Origin: Pseudomaricurvus sp965656525
GTDB lineage: Bacteria; Pseudomonadota; Gammaproteobacteria; Pseudomonadales; Cellvibrionaceae
Length of the DNA: 64,000 bases
Direction: 5' to 3'
Assembly: GCA_965656525.1 (NCBI GenBank)
Contig: CBFHKY010000016.1
Coordinates: forward strand, 9,952-73,951
Positions 33,145 through 42,773 of this stretch are shown here, piece after piece (positions within the stretch are counted from its first letter, which is position 1; the number at the start of each line of letters is the position of its first letter). Both the position numbers and the translations under genes were made by a program. The notes below the pieces were generated by a model. That model ran no database searches and was not told the origin of the DNA. It was given only the letters and a program-made list of their open reading frames with translations.

Positions 33145-33897
33145 CTAGGTAATGTTTCGGCCCCCGTCTACTGCCAGTATTTGACCGGTGACGTAATCAT
33201 TCGAGATCAGCATAGCAACGGCCTGAGCAATATTGCTCGGTTGGCCTATGACGTCCATAGGAACCCGGCTGAGAGTGAGCTCTTTCCCTGCATCGTCCAG
33301 TTCGGCAGCCTGTTCAGGCCATAAAATAGCACCAGGTGCGACGCCATTTACCCTGACTTCGGGCGCTAATTCCAGTGCCAGTGATTTTACTAACATGACA
33401 TTGGCGGCTTTCGCCATACAGTACACGGTATGCTCTGGACGTGGGATGTCTGCTTGGATGTCGGTGATGTTAATGATATTGCCACGCCGTTGGCGCAGTT
33501 CATCGGCCAGCGCTTGGCTTAAGAAGAAAGGTGCTTTTGCATTGCTGGCCATCAGTGTATCCCAGTCGTCTATTGTGGCGATACCAATAGGTGTGGGGTA
33601 ATAAACAGAGGCATTGTTGATTAAAGCGTCGATACGACCGAAGCCAGTTAGGCTGTCTTGTGCCAGCTGCAAGACAGCAGACTGATCACTCAGATCCGCT
33701 TGCAGAACCAAAGCGCTCTCGGGGCTGCTTGTGTTTAATTGGGCCGCCAGTCTGTCAGCATCGTTTCTAGATGCGTTACAGTGCACGATAATGCGATAAC
33801 CCATCTGGTGCAAAGTAGTGGCGATGCAGGCACCAATGCGGCGAGCCGCGCCGGTGATCAACGCGACGGGGGCGTCATGACTGTGATGATGAGGCAT
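33145..33897 (-). CDS. folM: Pteridine reductase-like short-chain dehydrogenase
   Basis: 250 residues. Short-chain dehydrogenase/reductase fold. The NADPH motif is TGAARRIG, the TGxxxRxG form that separates pteridine reductases from ordinary family members (TGxxxGxG); NNAS is present; the catalytic Tyr-Lys is in YCMAKAANVMLVK. FolM reduces dihydromonapterin/dihydrofolate. Begins 47 bp after the cca stop on the same strand, so cca-folM is likely an operon. No other folate gene is next to it in the window. ATG 33897. Confidence 0.85.
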   Translation of the reverse strand: MPHHHSHDAPVALITGAARRIGACIATTLHQMGYRIIVHCNASRNDADRLAAQLNTSSPESALVLQADLSDQSAVLQLAQDSLTGFGRIDALINNASVYYPTPIGIATIDDWDTLMASNAKAPFFLSQALADELRQRRGNIINITDIQADIPRPEHTVYCMAKAANVMLVKSLALELAPEVRVNGVAPGAILWPEQAAELDDAGKELTLSRVPMDVIGQPSNIAQAVAMLISNDYVTGQILAVDGGRNIT

Positions 33898-33944
33898 AGA
33901 GGCTTACTCTGTTGTTCGGATGAAAAAGGAGATCCAGTTGTACG

Positions 33945-35174
33945 TTATGGGGCGGTTTGTTCGATCAAAGCGTGCAGTGCTTGGATACGATTTTTTTGTA
34001 TCGCATCGCCTAACGCCTTACCTTTAAACCCTTGTTTGATAAGTGATTGAACTTCTACCGCCGCACAGCGTGCCTGTGCATCCAGTAGATATTGTCCCTG
34101 AGGATAGGGTGTTTGTTCAAACCCTGTTCGGCCTCTGGCGTCGGCTGTGCAGGCCAGAACAAACCGTTGTAACTTTTCAGGTCGTCGAAAGGCATCTAAT
34201 CGCTGCAGCAGATTAAACAATGTGCTGGCTTTCAGCTCGAAAGCTCTGTGGCAGTTGGTGTGATCTTGAGCGACGGCCAAGCTTAGCTCTCGGTGCTGTT
34301 TTGGGACAGCCATACGCTCACAAAATTGCTTTATTAGCGGCAGGCTGCGTGCCTCATGGGCGATGTGTCGTGGCCATTCCTCGCGCGCGGTGGTGCCTTT
34401 GCCCAAATCGTGTATCAAGGCCGCCAGTAACACGGCGGTATCGTTGGTTAAAGCACGCGCGGCTTGCAGTGACAACAATGCATGAACACCGCAGTCTATT
34501 TCGGGGTGATGAGCCGGAGGTTGTGGTACACCGAACAGCTGATCTAATTCAGGCATGATCACCGCGAGAGCGTGGCACTCTCGTAACGTGCGAATAAAGA
34601 CATGAGGTGAACGCTCTTGTAAGGCTTTTTCACACTCCTTCCAAACACGTTCTGCTACCAAATGAGAGGCTTCGCCACTCGCAACGATGCTTTTCATAAG
34701 CTCGGTGGTTTCGTTGGCCACCCGAAATCCTAAGTGGTGGTAGCGTGCGGCAAAGCGCGCAACACGTAAAATGCGCACAGGATCTTCCACAAAGGCCTCA
34801 CCCACATGCCGTAAGACCTTATGTTGAAGATCTTCTTGGCCACCATAGGGGTCAATCAAGTTACCGTCGCTGTCCATAGACATGGCATTGATGGTGAGAT
34901 CGCGACGAGCAAGATCTTGCTCTAAGGTGATGTTGGGCGCGGTATGGAAAGTGAAACCAGAATAGCCTGGTCCGGATTTACGCTCTGTGCGCGCTAGGGC
35001 GTATTCTTCAGCCGTGTCTGGGTGTAAAAAAACAGGAAAGTCTTTACCAACGGGCCGAAAACCTTTGTCGAGCATGTCGTTGGGGGTGGCACCAACCACT
35101 ACCCAATCTCGCTCATGATAGGGATAACCCAATAATTGATCGCGAACCGCGCCACCCACAAGATATGTTTTCAT
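33945..35174 (-). CDS. cca: tRNA CCA-adding nucleotidyltransferase with HD domain
   Basis: 409 residues from ATG 35174 (MKTYLVGGAVRDQLLG); the frame extends 9 codons further up. Builds or repairs the CCA end of tRNA. Class II head with GGAVRD and the metal-binding DWVVVG, the RRD motif (LARRDLTINAMSMD), then DPVRILRVARFAARY, and a C-terminal HD phosphohydrolase domain (AALIHDLGKGTT), as in the multifunctional enzyme of E. coli (412 residues). The one tRNA gene in this window encodes CCA, so repair is the probable role. Confidence 0.96.
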   Translation of the reverse strand: MKTYLVGGAVRDQLLGYPYHERDWVVVGATPNDMLDKGFRPVGKDFPVFLHPDTAEEYALARTERKSGPGYSGFTFHTAPNITLEQDLARRDLTINAMSMDSDGNLIDPYGGQEDLQHKVLRHVGEAFVEDPVRILRVARFAARYHHLGFRVANETTELMKSIVASGEASHLVAERVWKECEKALQERSPHVFIRTLRECHALAVIMPELDQLFGVPQPPAHHPEIDCGVHALLSLQAARALTNDTAVLLAALIHDLGKGTTAREEWPRHIAHEARSLPLIKQFCERMAVPKQHRELSLAVAQDHTNCHRAFELKASTLFNLLQRLDAFRRPEKLQRFVLACTADARGRTGFEQTPYPQGQYLLDAQARCAAVEVQSLIKQGFKGKALGDAIQKNRIQALHALIEQTAP

Positions 35175-35436
35175 GGGGTGAGTATACAGGTCTCGGACCA
35201 TAAGCGTGACCCGAAAATACCCGTTTATCGCTGCGCGACTTAAAACGCCTTAGCCTTCAGAGTGCGTGCTGCTGTTTTTTAAAATTCTTAAATAGCAGTA
35301 GTGTGATCTCTGTCTGCTTCAACTAATGATAAGCGTAGGCCTCACCTTAGCTTATCTGGAAGCATAATTTCGGCTTTTGTATGCCAGGAATATACATACC
35401 TTTTCCCTGACAAGCAGCCAATTAAAGATTCGCCCC

Positions 35437-37068
35437 TTAATGAGAAGAAAACGGCATCAATAGTGGGTTTTCCTGAGATGTCTCTTTTTTGGGTGGGCAG
35501 TGGTGAGTAGCCGTGATGCGATTGTCTTGCATGGAGTGTAAGTGAACATCGAAGCCCCACAGGCGATGAACGTGCTTGAGAACTTCCGCGGTTGACTCCC
35601 CGAGAGGCTGTCGATTGTGTTGAATATGTTGCAACGTTAAAGAGCGGTCGCCTCGAATGTCCACGCGCTGTACTTGAATGTTTGGCTCTCGGTTACCTAG
35701 ATTATACTGGCCTGCTAATGCTTCACGAACACGTTGATAGCCGCGTTCATCATGAATGGCGTTCACTTCAATGTTATCTTTTCTGTCGTCGTCCGTAATA
35801 CAAAAAAGTTGTAAGTCTCGCATAACCTTGGGCGATAAATACTGTAGGATAAAACTTTCATCTTTAAAGTTTTGCATGGCAAAGTGCAAAGTATCTACCC
35901 AATCACTGCCAGCAATATCGGGAAACCATTGCTTGTCTTCTTCAGTGGGGGTTTCACATATGCGACGAATATCACTCATCATATGAAACCCTAAGGTATA
36001 AGGGTTGATACCATTGAAGTACGGGCTGTCGTAAGGCGGTTGATAAATAACACTAGAATGTGATTGTAAAAACTCCAGCATAAAACCTTCTGTCACAAGA
36101 CCGCGATCAAACATCGTGTTGAGCAGTGTATAGTGCCAAAATGTAGCCCAGCCTTCGTTCATGACTTGTGTTTGTCGCTGCGGATAAAAATATTGCGCAA
36201 TTTTACGGACAATACGAACCACTTCTCGTTGCCAGGGTTCAAGAAGTGGTGCATTTTTCTCGATAAAATATAAAAGGTTTTCTTGAGGTTCTTCTGGAAA
36301 ACAAGCGCTCTGATCGTGGTGGTTGTCGTGGTCTTGTCTGGGAATTGTTCGCCAGAGATCATTGACCTGTTTCTGTAAATACGCTTCACGTTCTTCTTGC
36401 CGATGTTGCTCTTCAGCGGCGGAAATCGGGTAAGGACGCTTATAGCGATCAACACCGTAGTTCATGAGTGCATGGCACGAATCCAACACGGCTTCAACTT
36501 CATCAATGCCATAGCGAGATTCACACCGAGCAATGTAATTCTTCGCAAACAATAAATAATCAATGATAGAGTCAGCATCGGTCCAAGCTTGGAACAAGTA
36601 ATTGCCTTTAAAAAACGAGTTGTGACCATAGCAGGCGTGAGCGATTACGAGCGCCTGCATGGCCATGGTGTTCTCTTCCATGAGGTAGGCAATACAGGGA
36701 TTGGAGTTGATGACAATTTCGTAAGCCAGCCCCATTTGACCACGTTTGTAAGATTGTTCCGTGCTTAAAAACTGTTTGCCGTAAGACCAGTGATGGTAAC
36801 CCAGAGGCATTCCCACAGACGCATAAGCATCCATCATTTGCTCTGAACTGATGACCTCAATTTGATTGGGGTAAGTCTCTAAACGATACTCTTTAGCAAT
36901 TTCACCAATTGCCTTATCGTATTCTTGTATAAGGTCAAAAGACCACTCTGATGTTTCTGATATGGGTTGTCTTCGAGGTTTACTGTTGTCGTTAAGATCT
37001 GAGTGCGAGTATTGAGACGCTTCAATATGGTTGTCTGGCTTTTTAGGTTCTTTCATACGACGACTCAC
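35437..37068 (-). CDS. SpoVR family protein
   Basis: 543 residues; E. coli YcgB family. Soluble, function unknown. Conserved blocks seen: YHHWSYGKQFLSTEQSYKRGQ, AYEIVINSNPCIAYLMEENT, ACYGHNSFFKGNYLF, NEGWATFWHYTLLN, and ANINPYTLG-like GINPYTLGFHM; the His/Glu pattern resembles a metalloprotein. Start GTG at 37068 overlaps the yeaH stop as GTGA; an ATG four codons later is the alternative. Third gene of prkA-yeaH-spoVR, a unit linked to stationary phase and nitrogen or starvation stress in enterics. Confidence 0.93.
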   Translation of the reverse strand: MSRRMKEPKKPDNHIEASQYSHSDLNDNSKPRRQPISETSEWSFDLIQEYDKAIGEIAKEYRLETYPNQIEVISSEQMMDAYASVGMPLGYHHWSYGKQFLSTEQSYKRGQMGLAYEIVINSNPCIAYLMEENTMAMQALVIAHACYGHNSFFKGNYLFQAWTDADSIIDYLLFAKNYIARCESRYGIDEVEAVLDSCHALMNYGVDRYKRPYPISAAEEQHRQEEREAYLQKQVNDLWRTIPRQDHDNHHDQSACFPEEPQENLLYFIEKNAPLLEPWQREVVRIVRKIAQYFYPQRQTQVMNEGWATFWHYTLLNTMFDRGLVTEGFMLEFLQSHSSVIYQPPYDSPYFNGINPYTLGFHMMSDIRRICETPTEEDKQWFPDIAGSDWVDTLHFAMQNFKDESFILQYLSPKVMRDLQLFCITDDDRKDNIEVNAIHDERGYQRVREALAGQYNLGNREPNIQVQRVDIRGDRSLTLQHIQHNRQPLGESTAEVLKHVHRLWGFDVHLHSMQDNRITATHHCPPKKETSQENPLLMPFSSH

Positions 37069-38345
37069 TGTGACATTTTTTTCTGAAAGAGTTCTCGGAA
37101 AACAGGGTATATATCACCGGTATCCACAATTTGTTGCATGGCAAATACATCGCTGTGGCTGGTCTGCACCTCTGCATACTCCTCCCAAAGGGCTTGGTGT
37201 TCCCGTGGCGTGATTTCAATATAAGAGTAATACTGAAGTTTTGGCAGCAGGTCGTTAATCAGTAAATCAGAGCAAACAGATGAATCATCGTTCCAGTTGT
37301 CACCATCAGAGGCTTGGGCACCATAAATGTTCCATTCAGAAACGGGGTAGCGTTCTTCCAAAATGTCCTTCATAAGTTTTAGTGCGCTGGACACAATCGT
37401 TCCGCCCGTTTCCCGAGAGTAAAAAAACTCCTCTTCATCGACTTCTTTTGCGCACGTGTGATGGCGAATGAACACTACTTCCGTGCGCTCATAATTTCTT
37501 TGCAAAAAAAGATAAAGCAGAATGAAAAAGCGCTTAGCGATATCTTTAGTAGCTTGCGTCATGGACCCAGACACATCCATGATACAAAACATAACGGCCT
37601 TTGATCGAGGCTGAGGATCCTTGACGTGTAAATTGTATTTTAAGTCGAAGTCATCCAGCCAAGGAACACGTTTAATTTTGGCTCGAAGAGTAGAAATCGT
37701 TTCTTGCAGGGTTTCAATTTTTTTAGAGTTTCTCAGTGCTGGGTCAAGGTTTTCTTCTTGGTTGAGTTCTTCTTCTAGGACTTTTAATTTTTTTCGCTTT
37801 CCCGAGGTTAACGCTATGCGTCTGGCATTGGCAGACCGAAGAGAGCGAACAATGTTGATCTTGCCTGGACTGCCTTCATTGGCAATACCTGCCCGACGCA
37901 TTCTAAATTCTTCACTGCCAGCCAGCTGGCGTTTTACAAGGTTTGGTAGTTCAAGATCCTCAAACATGAAGTCTAAAAATTCATCCTGTGTGATCTGAAA
38001 GACAAAGTCGTCCATTCCTTCACCTTGATCGCTAGCACCTTCCCCTGATCCTCCACCGCCTCCGCCAGAAGGTGGTCGTGAGATTTGATCGCCTTGAACA
38101 AATTCCTTGTTTCCTGGTAACACTCGGTTGTTGGCGCCACCTTGACCGTGGTGGAAAATGGGCTCGCCTAAATCTTTACTGGGAATACTGATTTGTTCGC
38201 CTCTATCTATCTCTTTTATAGAGCGACTATTTACGGATTCAGACACCGCCTTTTTGATGTGCTTTCGGTAACGACGTAAAAAACGCTGCCGATTGACAGT
38301 GCTTTTGTTTTTTGTATTGAGGCGTCGATCAATGATATAGCTCAT
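37065..38345 (-). CDS. yeaH: YeaH/YhbH family protein (DUF444)
   Basis: 426 residues. N-terminal basic region, a Gly-rich spacer (SGGGGGGSGEG, about 93-103), and a C-terminal von Willebrand factor A domain with a complete MIDAS motif DVSGSMT (about 245-251). Partner of the PrkA kinase in many bacteria; molecular role not established. Overlaps the SpoVR gene by 4 bp and follows prkA after a 99-bp gap with a strong hairpin. ATG 38345 has AGAGGG just upstream. Confidence 0.95.
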   Translation of the reverse strand: MSYIIDRRLNTKNKSTVNRQRFLRRYRKHIKKAVSESVNSRSIKEIDRGEQISIPSKDLGEPIFHHGQGGANNRVLPGNKEFVQGDQISRPPSGGGGGGSGEGASDQGEGMDDFVFQITQDEFLDFMFEDLELPNLVKRQLAGSEEFRMRRAGIANEGSPGKINIVRSLRSANARRIALTSGKRKKLKVLEEELNQEENLDPALRNSKKIETLQETISTLRAKIKRVPWLDDFDLKYNLHVKDPQPRSKAVMFCIMDVSGSMTQATKDIAKRFFILLYLFLQRNYERTEVVFIRHHTCAKEVDEEEFFYSRETGGTIVSSALKLMKDILEERYPVSEWNIYGAQASDGDNWNDDSSVCSDLLINDLLPKLQYYSYIEITPREHQALWEEYAEVQTSHSDVFAMQQIVDTGDIYPVFRELFQKKMSQ

Positions 38346-38371
38346 AGCGCCCTCTGAGTCTGGAGGAGGAT

Positions 38372-38394
38372 TGCCCCGAGCACGGCTCGGGGCA
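38372..38394. other. Hairpin in the prkA-yeaH gap
   Basis: GCCCCGAGC (38373-38381), loop ACG, GCTCGGGGC (38385-38393), with one more T-A pair outside. No T-run on either strand, so not an intrinsic terminator. Probably an mRNA stability or processing element setting the ratio of PrkA to YeaH; that is inference. Confidence 0.65.
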
Positions 38395-38444
38395 GAATAA
38401 CCAGTACCGCCGATAAACGTATACTGGTATTTTTTAGCTTCAGT

Positions 38445-40367
38445 TTATTGGGATTTACGGACGCGTAAATACCACTCTGAAAGCAAGCGCACCTGTTTTT
38501 CGGTATAACCTCTTTCTACCATTCGGTCGACAAAGTCTTCATGTTTTCTTTGGTCGCTGTCCGATGCCTTGGCGTTGAAAGAGATAACAGGCAGTAAGTC
38601 TTCTGTGTTAGAAAACATTTTTTTCTCGATCACAGTGCGCAGTTTTTCGTAACTGTTCCAAACTGGGTTGTTGCCATTGTTGTTGGCGCGCGCGCGCAGA
38701 ACAAAATTAACAATTTCGTTGCGGAAGTCTTTTGGGTTGCTGATTCCAGCGGGTTTTTCAATTTTTTCCAGCTCTTCATTCAGTGAGCTTCGGTTTAATA
38801 TCTCGCCGGTTTCTGGATCGCGAAACTCTTGATCTTGAATCCAGAAGTCGGCATATGTGACATACCGATCAAAAATGTTTTGTCCATATTCCGCGTAAGA
38901 TTCCAGGTACGCCGTTTGAATTTCTTTGCCAATAAATTCAACATAACGTGGTGCTAAAAACTCTTTGATAAATGAAAGGTAGCGCTCTTGCAGTTCAGGC
39001 TGGAATTGCTCTTGCTCGATTTTTTGCTCCAGAACATACAATAGATGAACAGGGTTGGCGGCAATTTCAGTAGGATCAAAGTTAAAAACTTTAGACAGAA
39101 TCTTAAAGGCGAATCGGGTAGATAGACCAGCCATGCCTTCGTCGACACCCGCGTTGTCATGATATTCCTGTATGGATTTCGCTTTTGGGTCTGTGTCTTT
39201 GAGATTTTCGCCATCATAGACGCGCATCTTTGAATAGATGTTGGAGTTCTCTGGTTCTTTCATTCGGGAAAGAATCGAAAACTGCGCCAGCATTTTTAAG
39301 GTGTCGGGAGCACAGGGAGCGCTCGACAAGGAGCTGTTTTCTAATAATTTTTGGTATATGTGGACTTCTTCTGACACGCGCAGGCAATAGGGGACTTTCA
39401 CAATGTAAACACGGTCAATAAAGGCTTCATTGTTTTTGTTATTCTTAAACGTTTGCCACTCTGATTCATTAGAGTGCGCGAGAATAATGCCCTCGAAAGG
39501 AATCGCGCCAAGCCCTTCAGTGCTGTTGTAATTGCCTTCTTGAGTGGCCGTTAACAACGGGTGTAGCACCTTGATAGGGGCTTTGAACATTTCCACAAAC
39601 TCCATGATGCCCTGATTCGAGCGGCATAAGCCGCCAGAATAACTGTAAGCGTCGGGGTCATTTTGCGGGAAATCTTCCAGTTTTCGAATGTCCACTTTGC
39701 CTACCAAAGAGGAAATATCTTGGTTGTTTTCGTCACCGGGCTCGGTTTTTGATATGGCTACTTGGTCTAGGATTGATGGGTACACCTTTACGACCCGGAA
39801 TTGGCTGATATCCCCTTTGTACTCGTGCAAGCGTTTGACAGCCCAGGGCGACATGATGGTTTTGCTGTAGCGTCGAGGAATACCATAGTCTTCTTCAAGG
39901 ATTTGACCGTCTTCATTGACATCAAACAGCGCCAAAGGCGATTCAAAAACAGGTGAACCTTTAATGCAATAGATTGGCTCTTTTTCCATCAAGGCTTTCA
40001 GTTTTTCGGCAAGCGAAGATTTACCCCCGCCAACGGGGCCGAGCAAATACAGAATTTGTTTCTTTTCTTCTAGCCCTTGGGCCGCATGTTTAAAAAAGGA
40101 AACGATTTGTTCTATGCATTCTTCCATGCCATAGAAGTCTTCAAAGGCTTTGTAGCGTTTAATGATTTTGTTTGAAAAGATACGGCTGAGGCGAGGGTCT
40201 TTAGAGGTATCGACAACTTCAGATTCGCCGATGGCCATCAGCATACGTTCAGCTGCAGTGGCATAAACAATAGGGTTTTGTTTACAAAGATCCAGATACT
40301 CTTGGATACTAAACTCTTCCTCTTGGGTTGCAGTGTAGCGGTCACGATAGTGGCTAAAAATACTCAT
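38445..40367 (-). CDS. prkA: PrkA family AAA+ / serine kinase (YeaG)
   Basis: 640 residues, the usual length. N-terminal AAA+ domain with Walker A GPVGGGKSSLAEK at 110-122 and a C-terminal PrkA kinase-like domain (about 370-640). E. coli YeaG responds to nitrogen starvation and stationary phase; B. subtilis PrkA was proposed as kinase or Lon-type protease, so the activity is disputed. ATG 40367 is 7 bases after AGGAG. First gene of the operon; its upstream region carries several small inverted repeats. Confidence 0.95.
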   Translation of the reverse strand: MSIFSHYRDRYTATQEEEFSIQEYLDLCKQNPIVYATAAERMLMAIGESEVVDTSKDPRLSRIFSNKIIKRYKAFEDFYGMEECIEQIVSFFKHAAQGLEEKKQILYLLGPVGGGKSSLAEKLKALMEKEPIYCIKGSPVFESPLALFDVNEDGQILEEDYGIPRRYSKTIMSPWAVKRLHEYKGDISQFRVVKVYPSILDQVAISKTEPGDENNQDISSLVGKVDIRKLEDFPQNDPDAYSYSGGLCRSNQGIMEFVEMFKAPIKVLHPLLTATQEGNYNSTEGLGAIPFEGIILAHSNESEWQTFKNNKNNEAFIDRVYIVKVPYCLRVSEEVHIYQKLLENSSLSSAPCAPDTLKMLAQFSILSRMKEPENSNIYSKMRVYDGENLKDTDPKAKSIQEYHDNAGVDEGMAGLSTRFAFKILSKVFNFDPTEIAANPVHLLYVLEQKIEQEQFQPELQERYLSFIKEFLAPRYVEFIGKEIQTAYLESYAEYGQNIFDRYVTYADFWIQDQEFRDPETGEILNRSSLNEELEKIEKPAGISNPKDFRNEIVNFVLRARANNNGNNPVWNSYEKLRTVIEKKMFSNTEDLLPVISFNAKASDSDQRKHEDFVDRMVERGYTEKQVRLLSEWYLRVRKSQ

Positions 40368-40714
40368 GGCTCATCTCCTGGGTAGGGTTGCCCTTTGAGC
40401 TTACGACCGTGAAAACGCATCAGGCGTTTCGCCGAGCTCAGGTCAACTACGTGTCACGTTGTGCTGGTCAATTAGAAATTTGGCCCCCTTGTGCCGGGTA
40501 GTAAAGTAGTGCCTTACCTTAAAGGCACCGGTAGATACACTAAGCATAGTTGTTAAAATAAAGCTTGGCGTTATGCATGAACAATTCGATGCTCCAAGAA
40601 TAGAGAAAGCTGTCACTTCGGGTTAAAGTACGCATCACTGGTAATCTCGGTTTGTTGTTTGAGATAACGGCCGTCAAAAAAACATCACCATTCATACTCT
40701 TCTATGGACATAAT
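40368..40714. other. Divergent prkA-galE intergenic region
   Basis: 347 bp, no gene. Three inverted repeats: AAACGC-ATCAG-GCGTTT (40413-40429); ACGTG-T-CACGT (40449-40459); GTGCCTT..AAGGCAC (40509-40528). The middle one is operator-like, the outer two could be RNA hairpins on the prkA transcript. No sigma54 -24/-12 pair was found on inspection. Confidence 0.45.
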
Positions 40715-41749
40715 ATGACTAAGCAAAATGCGGGCCTAATATTGGTAACCGGCGGAGCGGGATACATTGGAAGTCACACTTGTGTGGAGTTAATACAAGC
40801 AGGTTTTGAGCCTCTTATTGTTGATAATTTTTGCAACAGTAAGCCCCAGGCGCTTAAACGTTTAGAAGAGATCACAGGGCGAGCGATTCCGTTTATAAAG
40901 GCCGATATCGGTGATAAAGACGCGATGAGAGCAATTTTTAGCGATCACAATATTTCTGCTGTGCTGCACTTTGCGGGGCTTAAGGCGGTGGGTGAGTCTT
41001 GTGAAATGCCTTTGGCGTACTATCAAAATAACGTCAGCGGTACGGTTTCTTTGTGTGAAGTGATGGCTGAATTTGATGTGTTTGATTTGATTTTTAGCTC
41101 GTCGGCCACGGTTTATGGTGATCCGGTGAGTGTACCTATCGACGAGAGCTTCTTAACATCGGCCACTAACCCTTATGGACGCAGCAAATTAATTGTAGAG
41201 GAAATACTTCAAGACGTTTGTCTGGCGGCCAATTCACCGTGGCGGGTTAGTTTGCTGCGCTATTTTAACCCAATTGGTGCTCACGAAAGTGGCAAAATCG
41301 GTGAAGACCCACAGGGTATCCCGAATAATTTATTGCCTTATGTGGCTCAAGTGGCAGTGGGCAAGCTTGAGAAGCTGAATGTGTTTGGTAACGATTACCC
41401 GACGGCCGACGGTACGGGTGTCAGAGATTATATTCATGTGGTGGATCTGGCAAAAGGTCACGTGAAAGCCCTAGAGTTTTTGCGCCAGTCTGGTGCAGGT
41501 TGCTACACCCACAACTTGGGCACCGGTACAGGGTACAGTGTGCTGGAGGTGGTAAAGGCTTTTGAAACGGCCAGTGATCAATCAATTCCTTACTCAGTCC
41601 AAGCGCGACGTACGGGGGATATAGCAGAGTGTTATGCCAACCCGGAAAAAGCTTCCCGCGAGCTAGGTTGGGTGGCTCAATTCGATTTATCTCGTATGAT
41701 GATAGATGCTTGGCGTTGGCAATCCGGTAACCCCAACGGTTACGAGTAG
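40715..41749 (+). CDS. galE: UDP-glucose 4-epimerase
   Basis: 344 residues from ATG 40715 (MTKQNAGLILVTGGAGYIGSH); the open frame 21 codons upstream is not family-like. Interconverts UDP-Glc and UDP-Gal, using tightly bound NAD+, for envelope polysaccharides. Rossmann motif GGAGYIG, SSATVYGDP, catalytic YGRSK, and RYFNPIGAHESGKIGEDP typical of GalE rather than other epimerases; C-terminal TRRPGD-like ARRTGDIAECYANP. No other gal genes adjacent. Confidence 0.95.
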   Translation: MTKQNAGLILVTGGAGYIGSHTCVELIQAGFEPLIVDNFCNSKPQALKRLEEITGRAIPFIKADIGDKDAMRAIFSDHNISAVLHFAGLKAVGESCEMPLAYYQNNVSGTVSLCEVMAEFDVFDLIFSSSATVYGDPVSVPIDESFLTSATNPYGRSKLIVEEILQDVCLAANSPWRVSLLRYFNPIGAHESGKIGEDPQGIPNNLLPYVAQVAVGKLEKLNVFGNDYPTADGTGVRDYIHVVDLAKGHVKALEFLRQSGAGCYTHNLGTGTGYSVLEVVKAFETASDQSIPYSVQARRTGDIAECYANPEKASRELGWVAQFDLSRMMIDAWRWQSGNPNGYE

Positions 41750-41796
41750 AATTTGAATCCACTGGCGCCAGAATTCTGCCCAGTTTGAGTGATTAG

Positions 41797-42522
41797 CTAC
41801 GTCTCAGGCTGGCAGGATTTTCGCCATTGTATGGGGCGGTGAGCGTTCAATGCTTTGGCGAGCCGTAACGCCAAGTTCTGGTGCCGTTGGCTAAGATAGA
41901 CGTACGATTGTTGTTCGCTTAAGTCCGTTGTTACTTGCGCCAGAGCGGTATGGAATTGTTTCTCAACCTGTGTTTTGGTCTCTTTGGGCAGAACAAAAAA
42001 GTCTAGGCGGCCGGCTTCCAGCATTTTGATGGCGCTATCAAGGCGCTCAGTTTCGTGGAAGCGGCTGTCTGGCCAGAGCTTTAGAATGTCTTCGTGAACT
42101 GGAGCTAAGTGGGGAAAAATACCAATATTAAGTGTTTGGTGATTAATGGTTCCGTTTGCAGAGTCGAGCCGATAACCTGCATAGCACGCCGATATAAACG
42201 CGGCCGGTACTTTCACGAGGCCGTGTTGAGTCGTGGATAAGGTGGCGGAGCCGAGTACAGCATCAATATTGCCGTCTTGCAGTTCTCTGAAAGCCCGCCG
42301 TCTAGGCAGTTCAATCGCCTCAAAACCATAGCCAATGTCTTTGAGCGATTGCTTCAGCCAGATCGTATAGACGCTTGAACCATCAGCGGGTTTTAACGTC
42401 GCGTAGGTGCTGAAAGTCATGACTGGCATTTCATCAGCACGTACGGGTGTTGTTACTAAAGTTATGATGAACAACATGAAAACAGCGGCAGCAAAAACGA
42501 GCTGTCTGACGGAGGCTGGCAT
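41797..42522 (-). CDS. Periplasmic solute-binding-like protein
   Basis: 241 residues from ATG 42522 (MPASVRQLVFAAAVFML), whose first about 30 residues are a signal peptide ending VRADE. The mature part has the SBP_bac_3-like pattern (MTFSTYATLKPADGSSVYTIW, LKDIGYGFEAIELPRRRAF, LQDGNIDAVLGS). No permease or ATPase gene is adjacent, so it may be an orphan binding or sensory protein. Ligand not predictable. Convergent with galE. Confidence 0.75.
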   Translation of the reverse strand: MPASVRQLVFAAAVFMLFIITLVTTPVRADEMPVMTFSTYATLKPADGSSVYTIWLKQSLKDIGYGFEAIELPRRRAFRELQDGNIDAVLGSATLSTTQHGLVKVPAAFISACYAGYRLDSANGTINHQTLNIGIFPHLAPVHEDILKLWPDSRFHETERLDSAIKMLEAGRLDFFVLPKETKTQVEKQFHTALAQVTTDLSEQQSYVYLSQRHQNLALRLAKALNAHRPIQWRKSCQPET

Positions 42523-42773
42523 CCCATTCCACCTTTTGTCGTTTATATCATTATAATTATAAGGCATAGCGCCCAGTCAATGATAGCTTTCTGCTGATGA
42601 CATTTTGTGTTGCCGATGGATCTGCGTGCTATGCAATAGGGCGCCTTAAAAAAGCGACGGCATGACTTTATATAGGAAAAGTGAGCGACTAAGCGCTGTT
42701 TCATGCTGGCATCATGGCTCTTGCGCTTAGGATTGCATACAATACAGCGCCTTTACTATCAGTTGCGAGCGTT

